The notes below the pieces were generated by a model. The model made no database searches. It was not told the origin of the DNA and was given only the letters and a program-made list of their open reading frames with translations. This document shows positions 1 through 8,555 of a stretch of DNA of 43,512 nucleotides, one piece after another. A program made the position numbers and the translations under genes. The stretch is taken from the NCBI GenBank assembly GCA_913047375.1, contig CAJWTV010000010.1, positions 1 to 43,512 on the forward strand, read 5' to 3'. The DNA comes from an uncultured Polaribacter sp. (GTDB lineage: Bacteria > Bacteroidota > Bacteroidia > Flavobacteriales > Flavobacteriaceae). Each line of letters opens with the position of its first letter. Position 1 is the stretch's first letter.

Positions 1-40
1 CAGAAAATAATACTCTTTATTTTTACTTAAAATTTTAAAA

Positions 41-430
41 ATGAGCATATTTACTAAAATTATTTCTGGAGAAATACCTAGTTATAAAGTTGCCGAAAAC
101 AATAGTTTTATTGCTTTTTTAGATATAAACCCCAATGCAAAGGGGCATACCTTGGTCGTACCAAAAAAAGAAGAAAATAAAATTTTCGATTTATCTAAAG
201 TTGACTACAATAAATTAATGGAATTTACATATGACGTTGCAAGAGCTATTGAAAAAGCAGTTCCTTGTCAGCGAGTTGGTATGAGCGTGATTGGTCTTGA
301 GGTCCCCCATGTTCATATCCATTTAATACCAATCAATACTATGGTAGATATGCAATTCACAAATAAAATAAAACTATCTAATAGCCAATTTATCTCTTTA
401 GCTGAAAAAATCGCCTCTTTTTATATTTAG
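41..430 (+). CDS. HIT family protein (histidine-triad nucleotide hydrolase)
   Basis: This 129-residue protein has the full length of a small HIT-family enzyme. The catalytic triad motif is visible as VPHVHIHLIP, with His90, His92 and His94; the family uses it to hydrolyse nucleoside phosphoramidates or related nucleotides in the cytoplasm. The N-terminal stretch FTKIISGEIPSYKV and the central PNAKGHTLVVPK are also typical. It is first in the window, on the plus strand, and ends convergently to the histidine kinase with about 115 bases between them. No upstream gene is visible in the 40 bases before it. Family assignment is firm; the natural substrate is unknown. Confidence 0.95.
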   Translation: MSIFTKIISGEIPSYKVAENNSFIAFLDINPNAKGHTLVVPKKEENKIFDLSKVDYNKLMEFTYDVARAIEKAVPCQRVGMSVIGLEVPHVHIHLIPINTMVDMQFTNKIKLSNSQFISLAEKIASFYI

Positions 431-544
431 ATAAAAAAAACAGTAAAAGTTGATTTTATTTTAGAGTATCAATCTTTGTTAGAGGCTCAACCGTTTTATT
501 AGAACCCATTTTAATTTATCTTCCAAAAAATAGTTTAATAAAAA

Positions 545-1729
545 CTAAATTTTATTTAACAAAATCTCAAAAGTTGTTCCTTTTTCAAGTTCAGATTTCT
601 GAACAAATATTATCCCTTTGTGGTAGTCCTCTACTATTCTTTTTGAGAGAGATAATCCCAATCCCCATCCACGTTTTTTTGTTGTAAAACCGGGATTAAA
701 AATTTGTTTAAATAAAGATTTTGACATCCCTTTTCCAGTATCAGAAATCATGATTTTTACTTTATTTTCATTACTCTCTATATGAACTCTTAACTCTCCT
801 TTTCTTTGCATTGCATCAATGCCGTTTTTAATAAGGTTTTCTATTACCCAACTAAATAATTCATCATTTAAATTCACAAAATGATCATTTTTATCAGTAG
901 AAAATGAAAAATTAATCTGTTTAGAACTTCTAGCCTCTAAATAGTCAAATACTTTTTTTATAATAATAGTAATATTTTCCTTTTTAAGCTCTGGTATAGA
1001 TCCGATTTTAGAAAATCGATTGGCAATTGTATTTAAACGATATACATCTTTTTCAATTTCATCTACATAAGAAATATCTATTTTTTCTGTTCTTAAAACA
1101 GCAATCCATCCCAATAATGAAGATAACGGCGTTCCAATTTGATGTGCAGTTTCTTTTGCCATACCTGCCCACAACTTATTTGTTTCTGAGGCTTTATTAG
1201 AACTATAAAAGAGATAAATTATACTTAGAAATAGAATTAAAATTAAAATTAGAGCAAGTGGATAATATGTAAGTTTATTTAATAAGTTTGAATTCCTGTA
1301 ATAAATAAATTTTTTATTTATCCCTTGATAACTAATTTCAACCGGCTGATTTTCTGATTTCATTTTCTTTAGTTGATCTTGAACATAATCTTGATCTAAT
1401 CCTTTAATAGAATCTAAATTATTATATTCAATTTCACCAAATTCATTCACTAAAATCATTGGTATATCTCTGCTATTTTTTATAATTTTAAGCTGTAAGT
1501 CTACGCTTGCATTTAAGTCAGTATTTGTAGATAACTCTCTTTGTGCAGTCGCAAAAATCTCCATTTTAGCTCTTTCTTCTACCTTGAATTTTTGAAAAAA
1601 AGTATAGGTATTCCATAAAATAAGTGAGACAATTAAAAACGAAATTAGGATTGCAATTCGTTTAAATAAAAATGTATTTGTAAAAAATTTCATCAAAACA
1701 AATATAAAGGTTTCCAGGATATAACTCAT
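545..1729 (-). CDS. Membrane sensor histidine kinase (orphan)
   Basis: This 394-residue protein has two membrane segments, at about 22-44 and 154-175, which enclose a periplasmic sensor region of roughly 110 residues with no family I recognise. The cytoplasmic part carries an H-box (AKETAHQIGTPLSSLLGW, phospho-acceptor His196), an N-box (ENLIKNGIDA, about 297-306) and ATP-lid glycine boxes DTGKGM (330-335) and GWGLGLSL (354-361). There is no HAMP domain and no response regulator next to it, so its partner is elsewhere. A TANNTTTG -7 box lies on the minus strand at 1758-1765, which fits the start used here; an internal ATG at codon 13 is an alternative. It is divergent from the flavin reductase gene. 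Confidence 0.93.
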   Translation of the reverse strand: MSYILETFIFVLMKFFTNTFLFKRIAILISFLIVSLILWNTYTFFQKFKVEERAKMEIFATAQRELSTNTDLNASVDLQLKIIKNSRDIPMILVNEFGEIEYNNLDSIKGLDQDYVQDQLKKMKSENQPVEISYQGINKKFIYYRNSNLLNKLTYYPLALILILILFLSIIYLFYSSNKASETNKLWAGMAKETAHQIGTPLSSLLGWIAVLRTEKIDISYVDEIEKDVYRLNTIANRFSKIGSIPELKKENITIIIKKVFDYLEARSSKQINFSFSTDKNDHFVNLNDELFSWVIENLIKNGIDAMQRKGELRVHIESNENKVKIMISDTGKGMSKSLFKQIFNPGFTTKKRGWGLGLSLSKRIVEDYHKGIIFVQKSELEKGTTFEILLNKI

Positions 1730-1744
1730 TTATGATTTTGATAG

Positions 1745-1765
1745 TATCTTTACAAGACAAAAATA
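1745..1765. promoter_or_regulatory. Overlapping divergent -7 boxes
   Basis: TATTTTTG on the minus strand (1758-1765) matches the Bacteroidota -7 consensus TANNTTTG and lies 28 bases before the histidine kinase start. TATCTTTA on the plus strand (1745-1752) matches 7 of 8 positions and ends 20 bases before the flavin reductase ATG. No clear -33 TTG is present for either, so this is a motif-level call only. Confidence 0.4.
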
Positions 1766-1772
1766 TTTTACC

Positions 1773-2633
1773 ATGCTTTCAATAGATCCAAAAGAAATCC
1801 CAACAAGTAAACTCCATGGTTATTTGCTAGGCGCGGTTGCACCTAGGCCAATTGCATTTGCTAGCACAGTAGATACTGATGGAAAACCAAATCTATCACC
1901 GTTTAGTTTTTTTAATGTTTTTGGTTCTAATCCACCAATTATGATTTTTTCTCCAGCAAGAAGAATTAGAGACAATACAACTAAACATACATTAGAAAAC
2001 GCCATGTTAACCAAAGAGGTCGTCATAAATGTGGTGAATTATGATATAGTTCAACAAATGTCTTTGAGTAGTACTGAATATCCAGAAGGTATAAATGAGT
2101 TTGAAAAAGCTGGATTTACAATGTTACCTTCAGATAAAATAAAACCATTCAGAGTGGCAGAGTCTCCCGTTCAATTTGAATGTAAAGTAACTGAGATTAT
2201 TCATACAGGTGATCAAGGAGGATCAGGGAATTTAATTGTTTGTGAAGTTGTTAAAATCCATATTTCAGATAATGTTTTAGATAAAGATGGGTCAATAGAT
2301 CAACATAAAATTGACTTAGTAGCAAGAGCAGGAGGGAGTTACTATTCTAGAGCAAGGGATGGTTTTTTTGAGATTCCAAAGCCTTTATCCATCCTAGGGA
2401 TTGGTGTAGATTCAATTCCTGCCCATATTAGAAATAGTGATATTTTAACAGGAAATAATTTAGGAATGCTTGGTAATATAGCACATTTACCGAGTAAAGA
2501 AACTGTTAATAACTTTGCAAAAGAACATCCAAAATTTATTGGGTTAGAAACCTTAAAAAAACATACATTTGCGAAAGAGTTTTTAGATAATAATGATGTA
2601 AAAAGTGCTTGGAAAGTGCTTTTAATTAAATAG
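1773..2633 (+). CDS. Flavin reductase family protein (FMN-binding split barrel)
   Basis: This 286-residue protein begins with a flavin reductase-like FMN-binding split-barrel domain (about residues 1-200). Characteristic sequences are LLGAVAPRPIAFASTVD, NLSPFSFFNVFGSNPP and the later VARAGGSYYSRA. Members use NAD(P)H to reduce free flavin or act as flavoproteins on small molecules; the actual substrate cannot be read from the sequence. The C-terminal 80 residues are a tail common to the longer members of this family. It is 13 bases upstream of the DUF3127 gene on the same strand and probably cotranscribed with it. Confidence 0.9.
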   Translation: MLSIDPKEIPTSKLHGYLLGAVAPRPIAFASTVDTDGKPNLSPFSFFNVFGSNPPIMIFSPARRIRDNTTKHTLENAMLTKEVVINVVNYDIVQQMSLSSTEYPEGINEFEKAGFTMLPSDKIKPFRVAESPVQFECKVTEIIHTGDQGGSGNLIVCEVVKIHISDNVLDKDGSIDQHKIDLVARAGGSYYSRARDGFFEIPKPLSILGIGVDSIPAHIRNSDILTGNNLGMLGNIAHLPSKETVNNFAKEHPKFIGLETLKKHTFAKEFLDNNDVKSAWKVLLIK

Positions 2634-2646
2634 TTAAGAATAAATT

Positions 2647-3012
2647 ATGGAAGTTATTGGTAAAGTAAAGTTAATTGGAGAAGTTCAAACTTTCGGGTCT
2701 AATGGATTTAGAAAAAGAGAATTAGTAGTTACTACAGATGAGCAATATCCTCAGATGATAATGGTAGAATTTGTGCAAGATAAATGCGATTTATTGAGCA
2801 ATTATACTGTTGGACAAGATGTAAAAGTTTCTATCAATTTAAGAGGTAGAGAATGGATTAATCCACAAGGTGAAGCTAAGTATTTTAACTCTATACAAGG
2901 ATGGAGAATTGAAGGGTTGACACAAACAGCACCAAGTAATTTACCTCCAGTAGATCAGTTTCAGCCAGCAGCTAATGTCTCTAATGAAGAACCAGATGAT
3001 CTTCCTTTTTAG
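2647..3012 (+). CDS. DUF3127 domain-containing protein
   Basis: This 121-residue protein fits DUF3127 along residues 1-95, with the family landmarks MEVIGKVKLIGEVQTFG, FRKRELVVTT and the RGREW...YFNSIQGWRIE segment. The C-terminal 25 residues are low-complexity and acidic, ending EEPDDLPF. That ending resembles the acidic tail of single-stranded DNA-binding proteins, and the family has an OB-like pattern, so nucleic-acid binding is a reasonable inference but unproven. It follows the flavin reductase gene by 13 bases and is closed by a strong hairpin terminator. Confidence 0.88.
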   Translation: MEVIGKVKLIGEVQTFGSNGFRKRELVVTTDEQYPQMIMVEFVQDKCDLLSNYTVGQDVKVSINLRGREWINPQGEAKYFNSIQGWRIEGLTQTAPSNLPPVDQFQPAANVSNEEPDDLPF

Positions 3013-3033
3013 TAGATCATATAAATTTTAAAT

Positions 3034-3069
3034 AAAAAAAGAGTTCATTTTAAAATGAACTCTTTTTTT
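3034..3069. terminator. Bidirectional Rho-independent terminator
   Basis: A perfect palindrome has arms starting with seven A, then GAGTTCATTTT, then its exact complement and seven T. It has 18-bp arms and sits between the convergent DUF3127 (plus) and DUF1456 (minus) genes, so it can end transcription from both sides. Confidence 0.9.
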
Positions 3070-3103
3070 ATTTAAAATAAGAAAGTTTTAATAAAAGTTG
3101 AAT

Positions 3104-3349
3104 TTATTTTTTATCCTGCTTTTTAGGCATCGGTCCACGAAGACGAATAACTAATCCATTTAAGAAATTTCGTAAAATTTGATCTCCACATTCCACATAC
3201 TTATCGTGGTCTTCATTTCTAAATAAAGCGCCTAATTCTCCTTTACTCACTTTAAAATCTACTAAAGCGCAGATTTCTACAATATCTGTATCACGTAATT
3301 TGTGCGCAACACGTAGTTTTTTTAAAATGTCATTATTTGTTAATCCCAT
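3104..3349 (-). CDS. DUF1456 family protein (YehS-like), single-repeat form
   Basis: This 81-residue protein matches the DUF1456 repeat: MGLTNNDILKKLRVAHKLRDTDIVEI, then a conserved EL.ALFRNEDHDKYVECGDQILRNFLNGL. Typical family members such as YehS carry two such repeats in about 150 residues, whereas this one has only one and then a basic tail (PMPKKQDKK). The function of the family is unknown. It lies 19 bases downstream of the VTT membrane protein gene on the same strand, and its 3' end faces the shared terminator. Confidence 0.85.
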   Translation of the reverse strand: MGLTNNDILKKLRVAHKLRDTDIVEICALVDFKVSKGELGALFRNEDHDKYVECGDQILRNFLNGLVIRLRGPMPKKQDKK

Positions 3350-3368
3350 ATTGCAAATGTAAGAGAAA

Positions 3369-3998
3369 TTAATTGACTACTTTAAAAATTGCCCAAGCAT
3401 AAATAGCAAATCTCATAAAGCGAAACATTCCAAAAAACACAACATTTTTAAAAGAGTATTTAATCATTCCTGCAGCAATACAAGCGATTGAAAAAGGTAA
3501 TGGTAATAATGCACCAACTAAAATTAAAAAACCACCCCATTTACGAGTATTTTTCAAGTTCTCTGCCATCTTTACTTCTAAATAATTTTTAACAGATTTT
3601 ATTCTCAGGGTCATTCTACCAATAAAATAAGATATCAACCCTCCAGCATAAGATAATGTAGCTAAAATAAATAAATTTAAAATTGGACTTGAAGTCTTTT
3701 TAGACCAGGCAATAAAGATCTCTGGTGGAACTAATCCTAATAGCGTTTCAGATATAAAAAAGGTTATTAAAACCCCTATTCTTGAAAAAGTTTTGGTTAA
3801 ATTTTCTAAACCTTCATTAATGTCATAGACATATTTATTAAAAATATATAGACCAACTAAAGCAAAAATTATTGGTAAAAAAGCTTTTTTTAGACTTTCC
3901 CAAACAAATAAGTAAAAGCCAGTTCGACCATAATAATTATGAAGTCTTTTACCGATAAAAGCAATATTTTTTTTTCTTTTTTTTTCTTTTTTTTCCAA
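3369..3998 (-). CDS. VTT/SNARE-associated (YqaA-like) membrane protein
   Basis: This 209-residue inner-membrane protein has a basic N terminus rich in Lys (MEKKEKKRKKN) and four or five hydrophobic segments. The segment LLGLVPPEIFIAWS and the later GGFLILVGALLPLPFSIACIAAGMI match the VTT (SNARE-associated Golgi / DedA-related) domain, with the expected re-entrant helices around Gly and Pro residues. Related proteins take part in lipid or cation transport across membranes; the specific role here is not readable. It is followed by the DUF1456 gene on the same strand and is divergent from aat. Confidence 0.85.
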   Translation of the reverse strand: MEKKEKKRKKNIAFIGKRLHNYYGRTGFYLFVWESLKKAFLPIIFALVGLYIFNKYVYDINEGLENLTKTFSRIGVLITFFISETLLGLVPPEIFIAWSKKTSSPILNLFILATLSYAGGLISYFIGRMTLRIKSVKNYLEVKMAENLKNTRKWGGFLILVGALLPLPFSIACIAAGMIKYSFKNVVFFGMFRFMRFAIYAWAIFKVVN

Positions 3999-4114
3999 AA
4001 GGAAATTAATTTAATTACAATACAAAAATAAGAACTAATTTTGTGTTAGAGATTATAAAATAAGTATTAACACTTTTTTATGATTTACTTTTTTCAATAA
4101 AAACAATCAGAATT

Positions 4115-4741
4115 TTGATTTTACTTTCAGAAACTATTGATTTTCCTGCCCATGAACTGGCAAATGATGAAGGAGTTCTTGCTATTGGTGGTGATTTATC
4201 TGAAAAAAGATTAATTTATGCCTACAGTAATGGGATCTTTCCTTGGTACTCTGAATATGAACCTATCATCTGGTATAGCCCAAGATTAAGAATGGTTTTG
4301 TTCCCTAAGGAATTAAAAATTTCTAAATCAATGCAACAAGTTATAAAAAAAAATAATTTTTTAATTACTGAAAATACAGCTTTTCAAGAGGTAATATATA
4401 ATTGTAAAACCATCAATAGAAATGATGGTTTTGGAACTTGGATTACAAATGATATGGAGCAAGCTTACATTAATTTAAATAATATAGGTAAGGCAAAATC
4501 CATAGAAGTATGGTATAATAATGAATTAGTTGGAGGTTTGTATGGTGTTGTAATTGGTAATATTTTTTGTGGAGAAAGTATGTTTTCAAAAATTTCAAAC
4601 ACCTCTAAATTAGCATTTATATATCTAGTAGAAAAGGGAGATTACTCTTTAATAGATTGTCAAGTTTATAACAACCACTTAGCTAGTTTAGGTGCAAGAG
4701 AAATTTCAAGAAATAATTTTTTAAAGATTATTACAACGTAA
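4115..4741 (+). CDS. aat: Leucyl/phenylalanyl-tRNA--protein transferase
   Basis: This 208-residue enzyme transfers Leu or Phe from its tRNA to N-terminal Lys or Arg of proteins, marking them for ClpAP through the N-degron pathway. Diagnostic blocks are ANDEGVLAIGGDLS, YSNGIFPWYSE...IWYSPRLRMVLFP, GTWITNDMEQAY, GGLYGVVIGNIFCGESMFS and the C-terminal IDCQVYNNHLASLGAREISR. The start is a TTG codon: the family usually begins about ten residues before the FP(x)n-GGDLS block, and no ATG serves. It lies alone between the divergent VTT protein gene and the mazG-like gene 46 bases downstream. Confidence 0.95.
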   Translation: MILLSETIDFPAHELANDEGVLAIGGDLSEKRLIYAYSNGIFPWYSEYEPIIWYSPRLRMVLFPKELKISKSMQQVIKKNNFLITENTAFQEVIYNCKTINRNDGFGTWITNDMEQAYINLNNIGKAKSIEVWYNNELVGGLYGVVIGNIFCGESMFSKISNTSKLAFIYLVEKGDYSLIDCQVYNNHLASLGAREISRNNFLKIITT

Positions 4742-4758
4742 AGATCTTTAGGTTTTTA

Positions 4759-4766
4759 TAACTTTG
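4759..4766 (+). promoter_or_regulatory. -7 box of the mazG-like operon
   Basis: TAACTTTG is a full match to the Bacteroidota -7 consensus TANNTTTG and ends 21 bases before the ATG at 4788. A -33 TTG is not evident. Confidence 0.55.
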
Positions 4767-4787
4767 TAGTATTACAAAATTTAAGAT

Positions 4788-5114
4788 ATGAATATAGAAA
4801 ATGCACAAAAGCAAGTAGACAATTGGATAAAAAATCATGGTATTCGTTACTTTAATGAATTAACAAATATGGCGCAACTAACTGAAGAGGTTGGTGAAGT
4901 AGCTAGAATCATAGCACGAAGGTATGGTGAGCAAAGTGAAAAAGAATCTGATAAAACTAAAGATTTAGGTGAGGAATTAGCAGATGTTATGTTTGTTGTT
5001 TTATGTCTAGCAAACCAAACAGGAGTAGAATTACAAGACGCTTTTGATAAAAAGTTAGATTTAAAAACTAAACGAGACCATGACCGCCATCACAATAATC
5101 AAAAATTAAAATAA
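4788..5114 (+). CDS. MazG-like nucleotide pyrophosphohydrolase
   Basis: This 108-residue protein belongs to the all-alpha NTP pyrophosphatase (MazG) superfamily. The metal-binding acidic residues are visible as LTEEVGEVARII (Glu33, Glu34, Glu37) and LGEELADVMFVV (Glu62, Glu63, Asp66). Members hydrolyse NTPs or modified (d)NTPs to monophosphate and pyrophosphate, a house-cleaning role. It has a single domain, unlike the duplicated enteric MazG. Its stop overlaps the start of the next gene by one base (TAATG), so the two are almost certainly translated together. Confidence 0.9.
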   Translation: MNIENAQKQVDNWIKNHGIRYFNELTNMAQLTEEVGEVARIIARRYGEQSEKESDKTKDLGEELADVMFVVLCLANQTGVELQDAFDKKLDLKTKRDHDRHHNNQKLK

Positions 5115-5383
5115 TGACTTTTTTAAATAAATTAAAAGAACGTCAATTTTGGAATATTTTCTTGATAGTATTTGCTGTTTATTTTATAACGGTTACTATA
5201 ATTTCTCTTTTATTTAATAGTTTCAGCGATATATTTTCAACCAATTGGAGTTCAATTTCAGAAACTAATTTTAATAATGGAAAATGGAAAAGTTTTTGGG
5301 TAACAAAACTACTAGGGTCCTTCATTTTTGGATTATATCTTGCTAATAAAAAAGTTGAAGCAGATAGGAAAAATCGCCATTAA
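5114..5383 (+). CDS. Small two-helix membrane protein, unknown function
   Basis: This is an 89-residue protein with two predicted membrane segments: WNIFLIVFAVYFITVTIISLLF (about 13-34) and a weaker WVTKLLGSFIFGLYLANKK (about 62-80). Between them is a polar, Ser/Asn-rich stretch, and the C terminus is basic. I do not recognise a named family. It is translationally coupled to the MazG-like gene upstream and ends 9 bases before the 3' end of the oppositely oriented propeller gene. Coupling suggests an associated or neighbouring housekeeping role, but nothing more can be inferred. Confidence 0.8.
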   Translation: MTFLNKLKERQFWNIFLIVFAVYFITVTIISLLFNSFSDIFSTNWSSISETNFNNGKWKSFWVTKLLGSFIFGLYLANKKVEADRKNRH

Positions 5384-5392
5384 ACATTTTGA

Positions 5393-8300
5393 TTAATCAA
5401 TTTCAATAAATTCAATTGAACTTCTTTTTATTTTGTTATTTAGTTCTTTCACTTGATTATTAAACAGTGAGTATAATTTAGCTAATTCGTAATCTATTTT
5501 CTCTGTAATTTCATTTTTAAAATCAATTTCTTGCTGAGTTGGTTTATAACTACCAACTCGAGTTAATGAATTAATATGTGCTAATTTATTATTTAAGCGA
5601 ATAGGAAAATTTAAAGGATCTTGACCGCTTTTACTTTTTGTTTGATATAACTTTTCTTCAACCTTAGTCATGTCCTTCAATAATGAATCTATAAATTCAA
5701 ACAATTCTTTATGTTCTTTTTTCGAGGAAATAGATTTCTTTAATAGGATTATTTGCTTTCTTACTTTCTTTACATTTTCAAGAGCAATATGTATTTCTGT
5801 AATTTTTGTATTAATATCATTAATAAAGTCAAATTGAGCCTTCATATCAATATCAGAAGCTTCAGAAATCGGGTTTCTTAAAATTTTAAAGCCTTTCGAT
5901 TGCGTTGTTTTATTCACAGATAATTTAACGGAATAATCCCCTGGTAAAGCCATAGGGCCGCTTAATGACCCCCACCATAAAATCATTCCCTTCACACTTT
6001 TTGCACCATTATAGATCATGTTCCAATTGAAAATATTATTTCCTTTCTTGACTTTTAATTCATTCTCCTTTTTGACTTTATCTGGCCAAGTACTATACTT
6101 TTTTACTAAATTATTATCAGAATCAAAAATACTTAGAGATACTGTATCTTTTTCTGTTTTTTCTTTTATGTAAAAATTGATAGCAACTCCTCCGAAATGA
6201 TTAGTTCCTGCAGTTCTAGATATTTTTCCATTTCCACCTCTTAATCGATAAGCGTCTTGTGGTTTATACAAAATTATATCTTGTTTAATTAGAGTTTTAT
6301 TTATTTGACGAAGAGGTGCTAAATCATCAATAATCCATAAAGATCTACCTTGAGTTGCTGCAATTAAATTATTATTTTTAATAGCTAAATCAGTAATTGG
6401 TACAATTGGTAGGTTTAGCTGAAACTGTTGCCAATCTTTTCCATCATTAAAAGAAATATATATTCCTCGTTCCGTTCCGAGATATAATAATCCTTTCCTT
6501 TTTGGATCTGCTTTTAATGCCCTAGTGAAATCTTCATTTCCAATTCCGTTAATAATTAATTTCCAAGATTTCCCATAGTTTTCTGTTTTATAGATATAGG
6601 GTCTATAATCACCCATTTTGTATCTTGTCCCAACAATATATGCACCACCTTTAATAAAAGGGTCTATTTCTATACTATTAATCATCATCCATTCTGGCAT
6701 TCTTTTAGGTGTAATATTTTCCCAAGTTACCCCAGCATTTTTTGAAACATGAACTAATCCATCATCAGAGCCAACCCAAATTAGATCTTTTTCGTATTTA
6801 GATTCTACAGCTGCAAAAATTGTCCCATAATATTCGACACTTGTGTTATCTTTTGTAATTGGACCTCCAGATGGACCTAAAGTTTTAGGATCGTTCCTTG
6901 TTAAATCAGGACTAATAACCTCCCAAGACTGCCCTTCATTTTCAGTCATATGAAGATGGTTAGATGCGGCATAAAGTCTATCAGTTTTATTAGGCGAAAA
7001 GAAGATTGGAAAATTCCATTGAAAACGATATTTAGAATCAATAGCGCCATGACCCATCGGGTCATCTGGCCAAACATTTATTGCTCTAGTTTCTCCTGTC
7101 TCATGATTTTTCCTGGTTAATAAACCACTGTAACTTCCACCGTAAACAATGTTGTTATTATTTGGGTCTACGGCGATATGTGCACTTTCTCCACCAGCAG
7201 TAGGTTCCCAATCGCGTTCGTTAATAAATCGGCCAGCTGTTCTATGTGGTATTCTTAATGTTGAATTGTCTTGTTGTGCAACATAAATTCTGTAAGGAAA
7301 ATGATTATCTGTTGTCACTCTATAAAATTGTGATGTTGGCTGATTCATATAGGTACTCCAGTTTTCACCACCATCAAAAGAAATTTGAGCACCACCGTCA
7401 TCTGCAATTACCATTCGTTGATTATCTTCTGGCGCTATCCATAAATCGTGATGATCTCCGTGAGGAGCTCCATAAGTAGAATATGTTTTTCCACCATCTG
7501 TAGATTTATGATAACGTACATTTAGAACGTATAAAATATCCTCGTCTTGAGTATCAGCATATAAACGTGTGTAGTACCAGGCTCTTTGTCTTAATTTTCT
7601 TTCGGAGTTTATTAAATTCCAATTCTCACCACCATCTATAGATTTATAAATTCCACCTTTTTCATTTTCTATTAGCGCCCAAATTATATCAGAGTTTATT
7701 GGAGATACGGTAATACCACTAATCCCCCAAATCCCTTTTGGAAGTCCTTTGTTTGAAGAGATATTTATCCAATTCTCACCACCATCTGTACTTTTGAACA
7801 TACTAGACCCCTTTCCTCCAGATGATAAGCTGTAAGGTGTCCTTCTTACATCCCATGTTGTTGCATAAAGAATACGGGGATTATTTGGATCGATAATTAA
7901 ATCAATTGCCCCAGAGTTTTCATCTGCAAATAAAACTTTTCTCCAGTTTTCACCACCGTCTGTAGATTTATAGACCCCTCTTTCTTGTGTTGGTTTATAT
8001 AAATCACCTAATACTGCTGCAAAAACAATATCAGAATCTTTAGGATTAACTCTCATTCTAGGAATATGCCTTGAGTTTTTTAAACCAATATGTTTCCATG
8101 TTTTTCCAGCATTTTCAGATTTCCAAATTCCATCTCCAGAAGAAACATTTCCACGAATAGTTTTTTCTCCCATCCCAACATATATAACATTGTGGTCGCT
8201 ATCAGAAACGGCAACAGAGCCAACAGATCCTCCGAAAAATCCGTCAGAAATATTAGACCAAGTATTTCCTGCATCTGAAGTTTTCCACACTCCACCACCA

Positions 8301-8500
8301 GTACTTCCCATATAAAAAAGATTAGCCTTGCCTGGGACTCCAGTAACAGCAGCACTTCTACCTCCTCTATGCGGACCAATATTTCTCCATTTTGTTGCGT
8401 TAAAATATTGTTCAGAAACTTTGTTAGATTTTTTTTGTGCATTAACTTTGACACTTGTTGAAACAAATAGGCAAATTGCTAGAAAAAGGTATTTTTTCAT
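5393..8500 (-). CDS. Large secreted VPS10/BNR beta-propeller protein
   Basis: This 1035-residue protein begins with a signal peptide (MKKYLFLAICLFVSTSVKVNAQ). The first 700 or so residues are built from repeated Asp-box units of the pattern S-x-D-G-G-x-x-W (TSDAGNTW, STDGGENW several times, SENAGKTW, SFDGGENW, TENYGKSW). Each is followed by a strand such as ILYATTWD. This is the sortilin/VPS10-type or photosystem-assembly-like propeller often annotated as 'glycosyl hydrolase', but I see no catalytic sialidase triad to support hydrolysis. The C-terminal third holds a beta-sandwich-like region and, at about 880-1020, a Lys/Glu-rich helical segment likely to be a coiled coil. The predicted location is periplasm or cell surface. 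It is divergent from aroA; function unknown. Confidence 0.85.
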   Translation of the reverse strand: MKKYLFLAICLFVSTSVKVNAQKKSNKVSEQYFNATKWRNIGPHRGGRSAAVTGVPGKANLFYMGSTGGGVWKTSDAGNTWSNISDGFFGGSVGSVAVSDSDHNVIYVGMGEKTIRGNVSSGDGIWKSENAGKTWKHIGLKNSRHIPRMRVNPKDSDIVFAAVLGDLYKPTQERGVYKSTDGGENWRKVLFADENSGAIDLIIDPNNPRILYATTWDVRRTPYSLSSGGKGSSMFKSTDGGENWINISSNKGLPKGIWGISGITVSPINSDIIWALIENEKGGIYKSIDGGENWNLINSERKLRQRAWYYTRLYADTQDEDILYVLNVRYHKSTDGGKTYSTYGAPHGDHHDLWIAPEDNQRMVIADDGGAQISFDGGENWSTYMNQPTSQFYRVTTDNHFPYRIYVAQQDNSTLRIPHRTAGRFINERDWEPTAGGESAHIAVDPNNNNIVYGGSYSGLLTRKNHETGETRAINVWPDDPMGHGAIDSKYRFQWNFPIFFSPNKTDRLYAASNHLHMTENEGQSWEVISPDLTRNDPKTLGPSGGPITKDNTSVEYYGTIFAAVESKYEKDLIWVGSDDGLVHVSKNAGVTWENITPKRMPEWMMINSIEIDPFIKGGAYIVGTRYKMGDYRPYIYKTENYGKSWKLIINGIGNEDFTRALKADPKRKGLLYLGTERGIYISFNDGKDWQQFQLNLPIVPITDLAIKNNNLIAATQGRSLWIIDDLAPLRQINKTLIKQDIILYKPQDAYRLRGGNGKISRTAGTNHFGGVAINFYIKEKTEKDTVSLSIFDSDNNLVKKYSTWPDKVKKENELKVKKGNNIFNWNMIYNGAKSVKGMILWWGSLSGPMALPGDYSVKLSVNKTTQSKGFKILRNPISEASDIDMKAQFDFINDINTKITEIHIALENVKKVRKQIILLKKSISSKKEHKELFEFIDSLLKDMTKVEEKLYQTKSKSGQDPLNFPIRLNNKLAHINSLTRVGSYKPTQQEIDFKNEITEKIDYELAKLYSLFNNQVKELNNKIKRSSIEFIEID

Positions 8501-8555
8501 TATGATTAATTATTGTTTTCGAGTTTAAAAGTAAGAATTTAAATTAGGATTTAGA

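Noticed and set aside
531-547. TAGTTT / AAACTA hairpin between HIT and histidine kinase genes
   Set aside because: Six A-T-rich pairs overlapping the kinase stop codon and no clear T tract; too weak to call a terminator.
8080-8466. 128-codon minus-strand frame
   Set aside because: It is a shifted frame of the propeller gene; the other frame has the signal peptide and Asp boxes.
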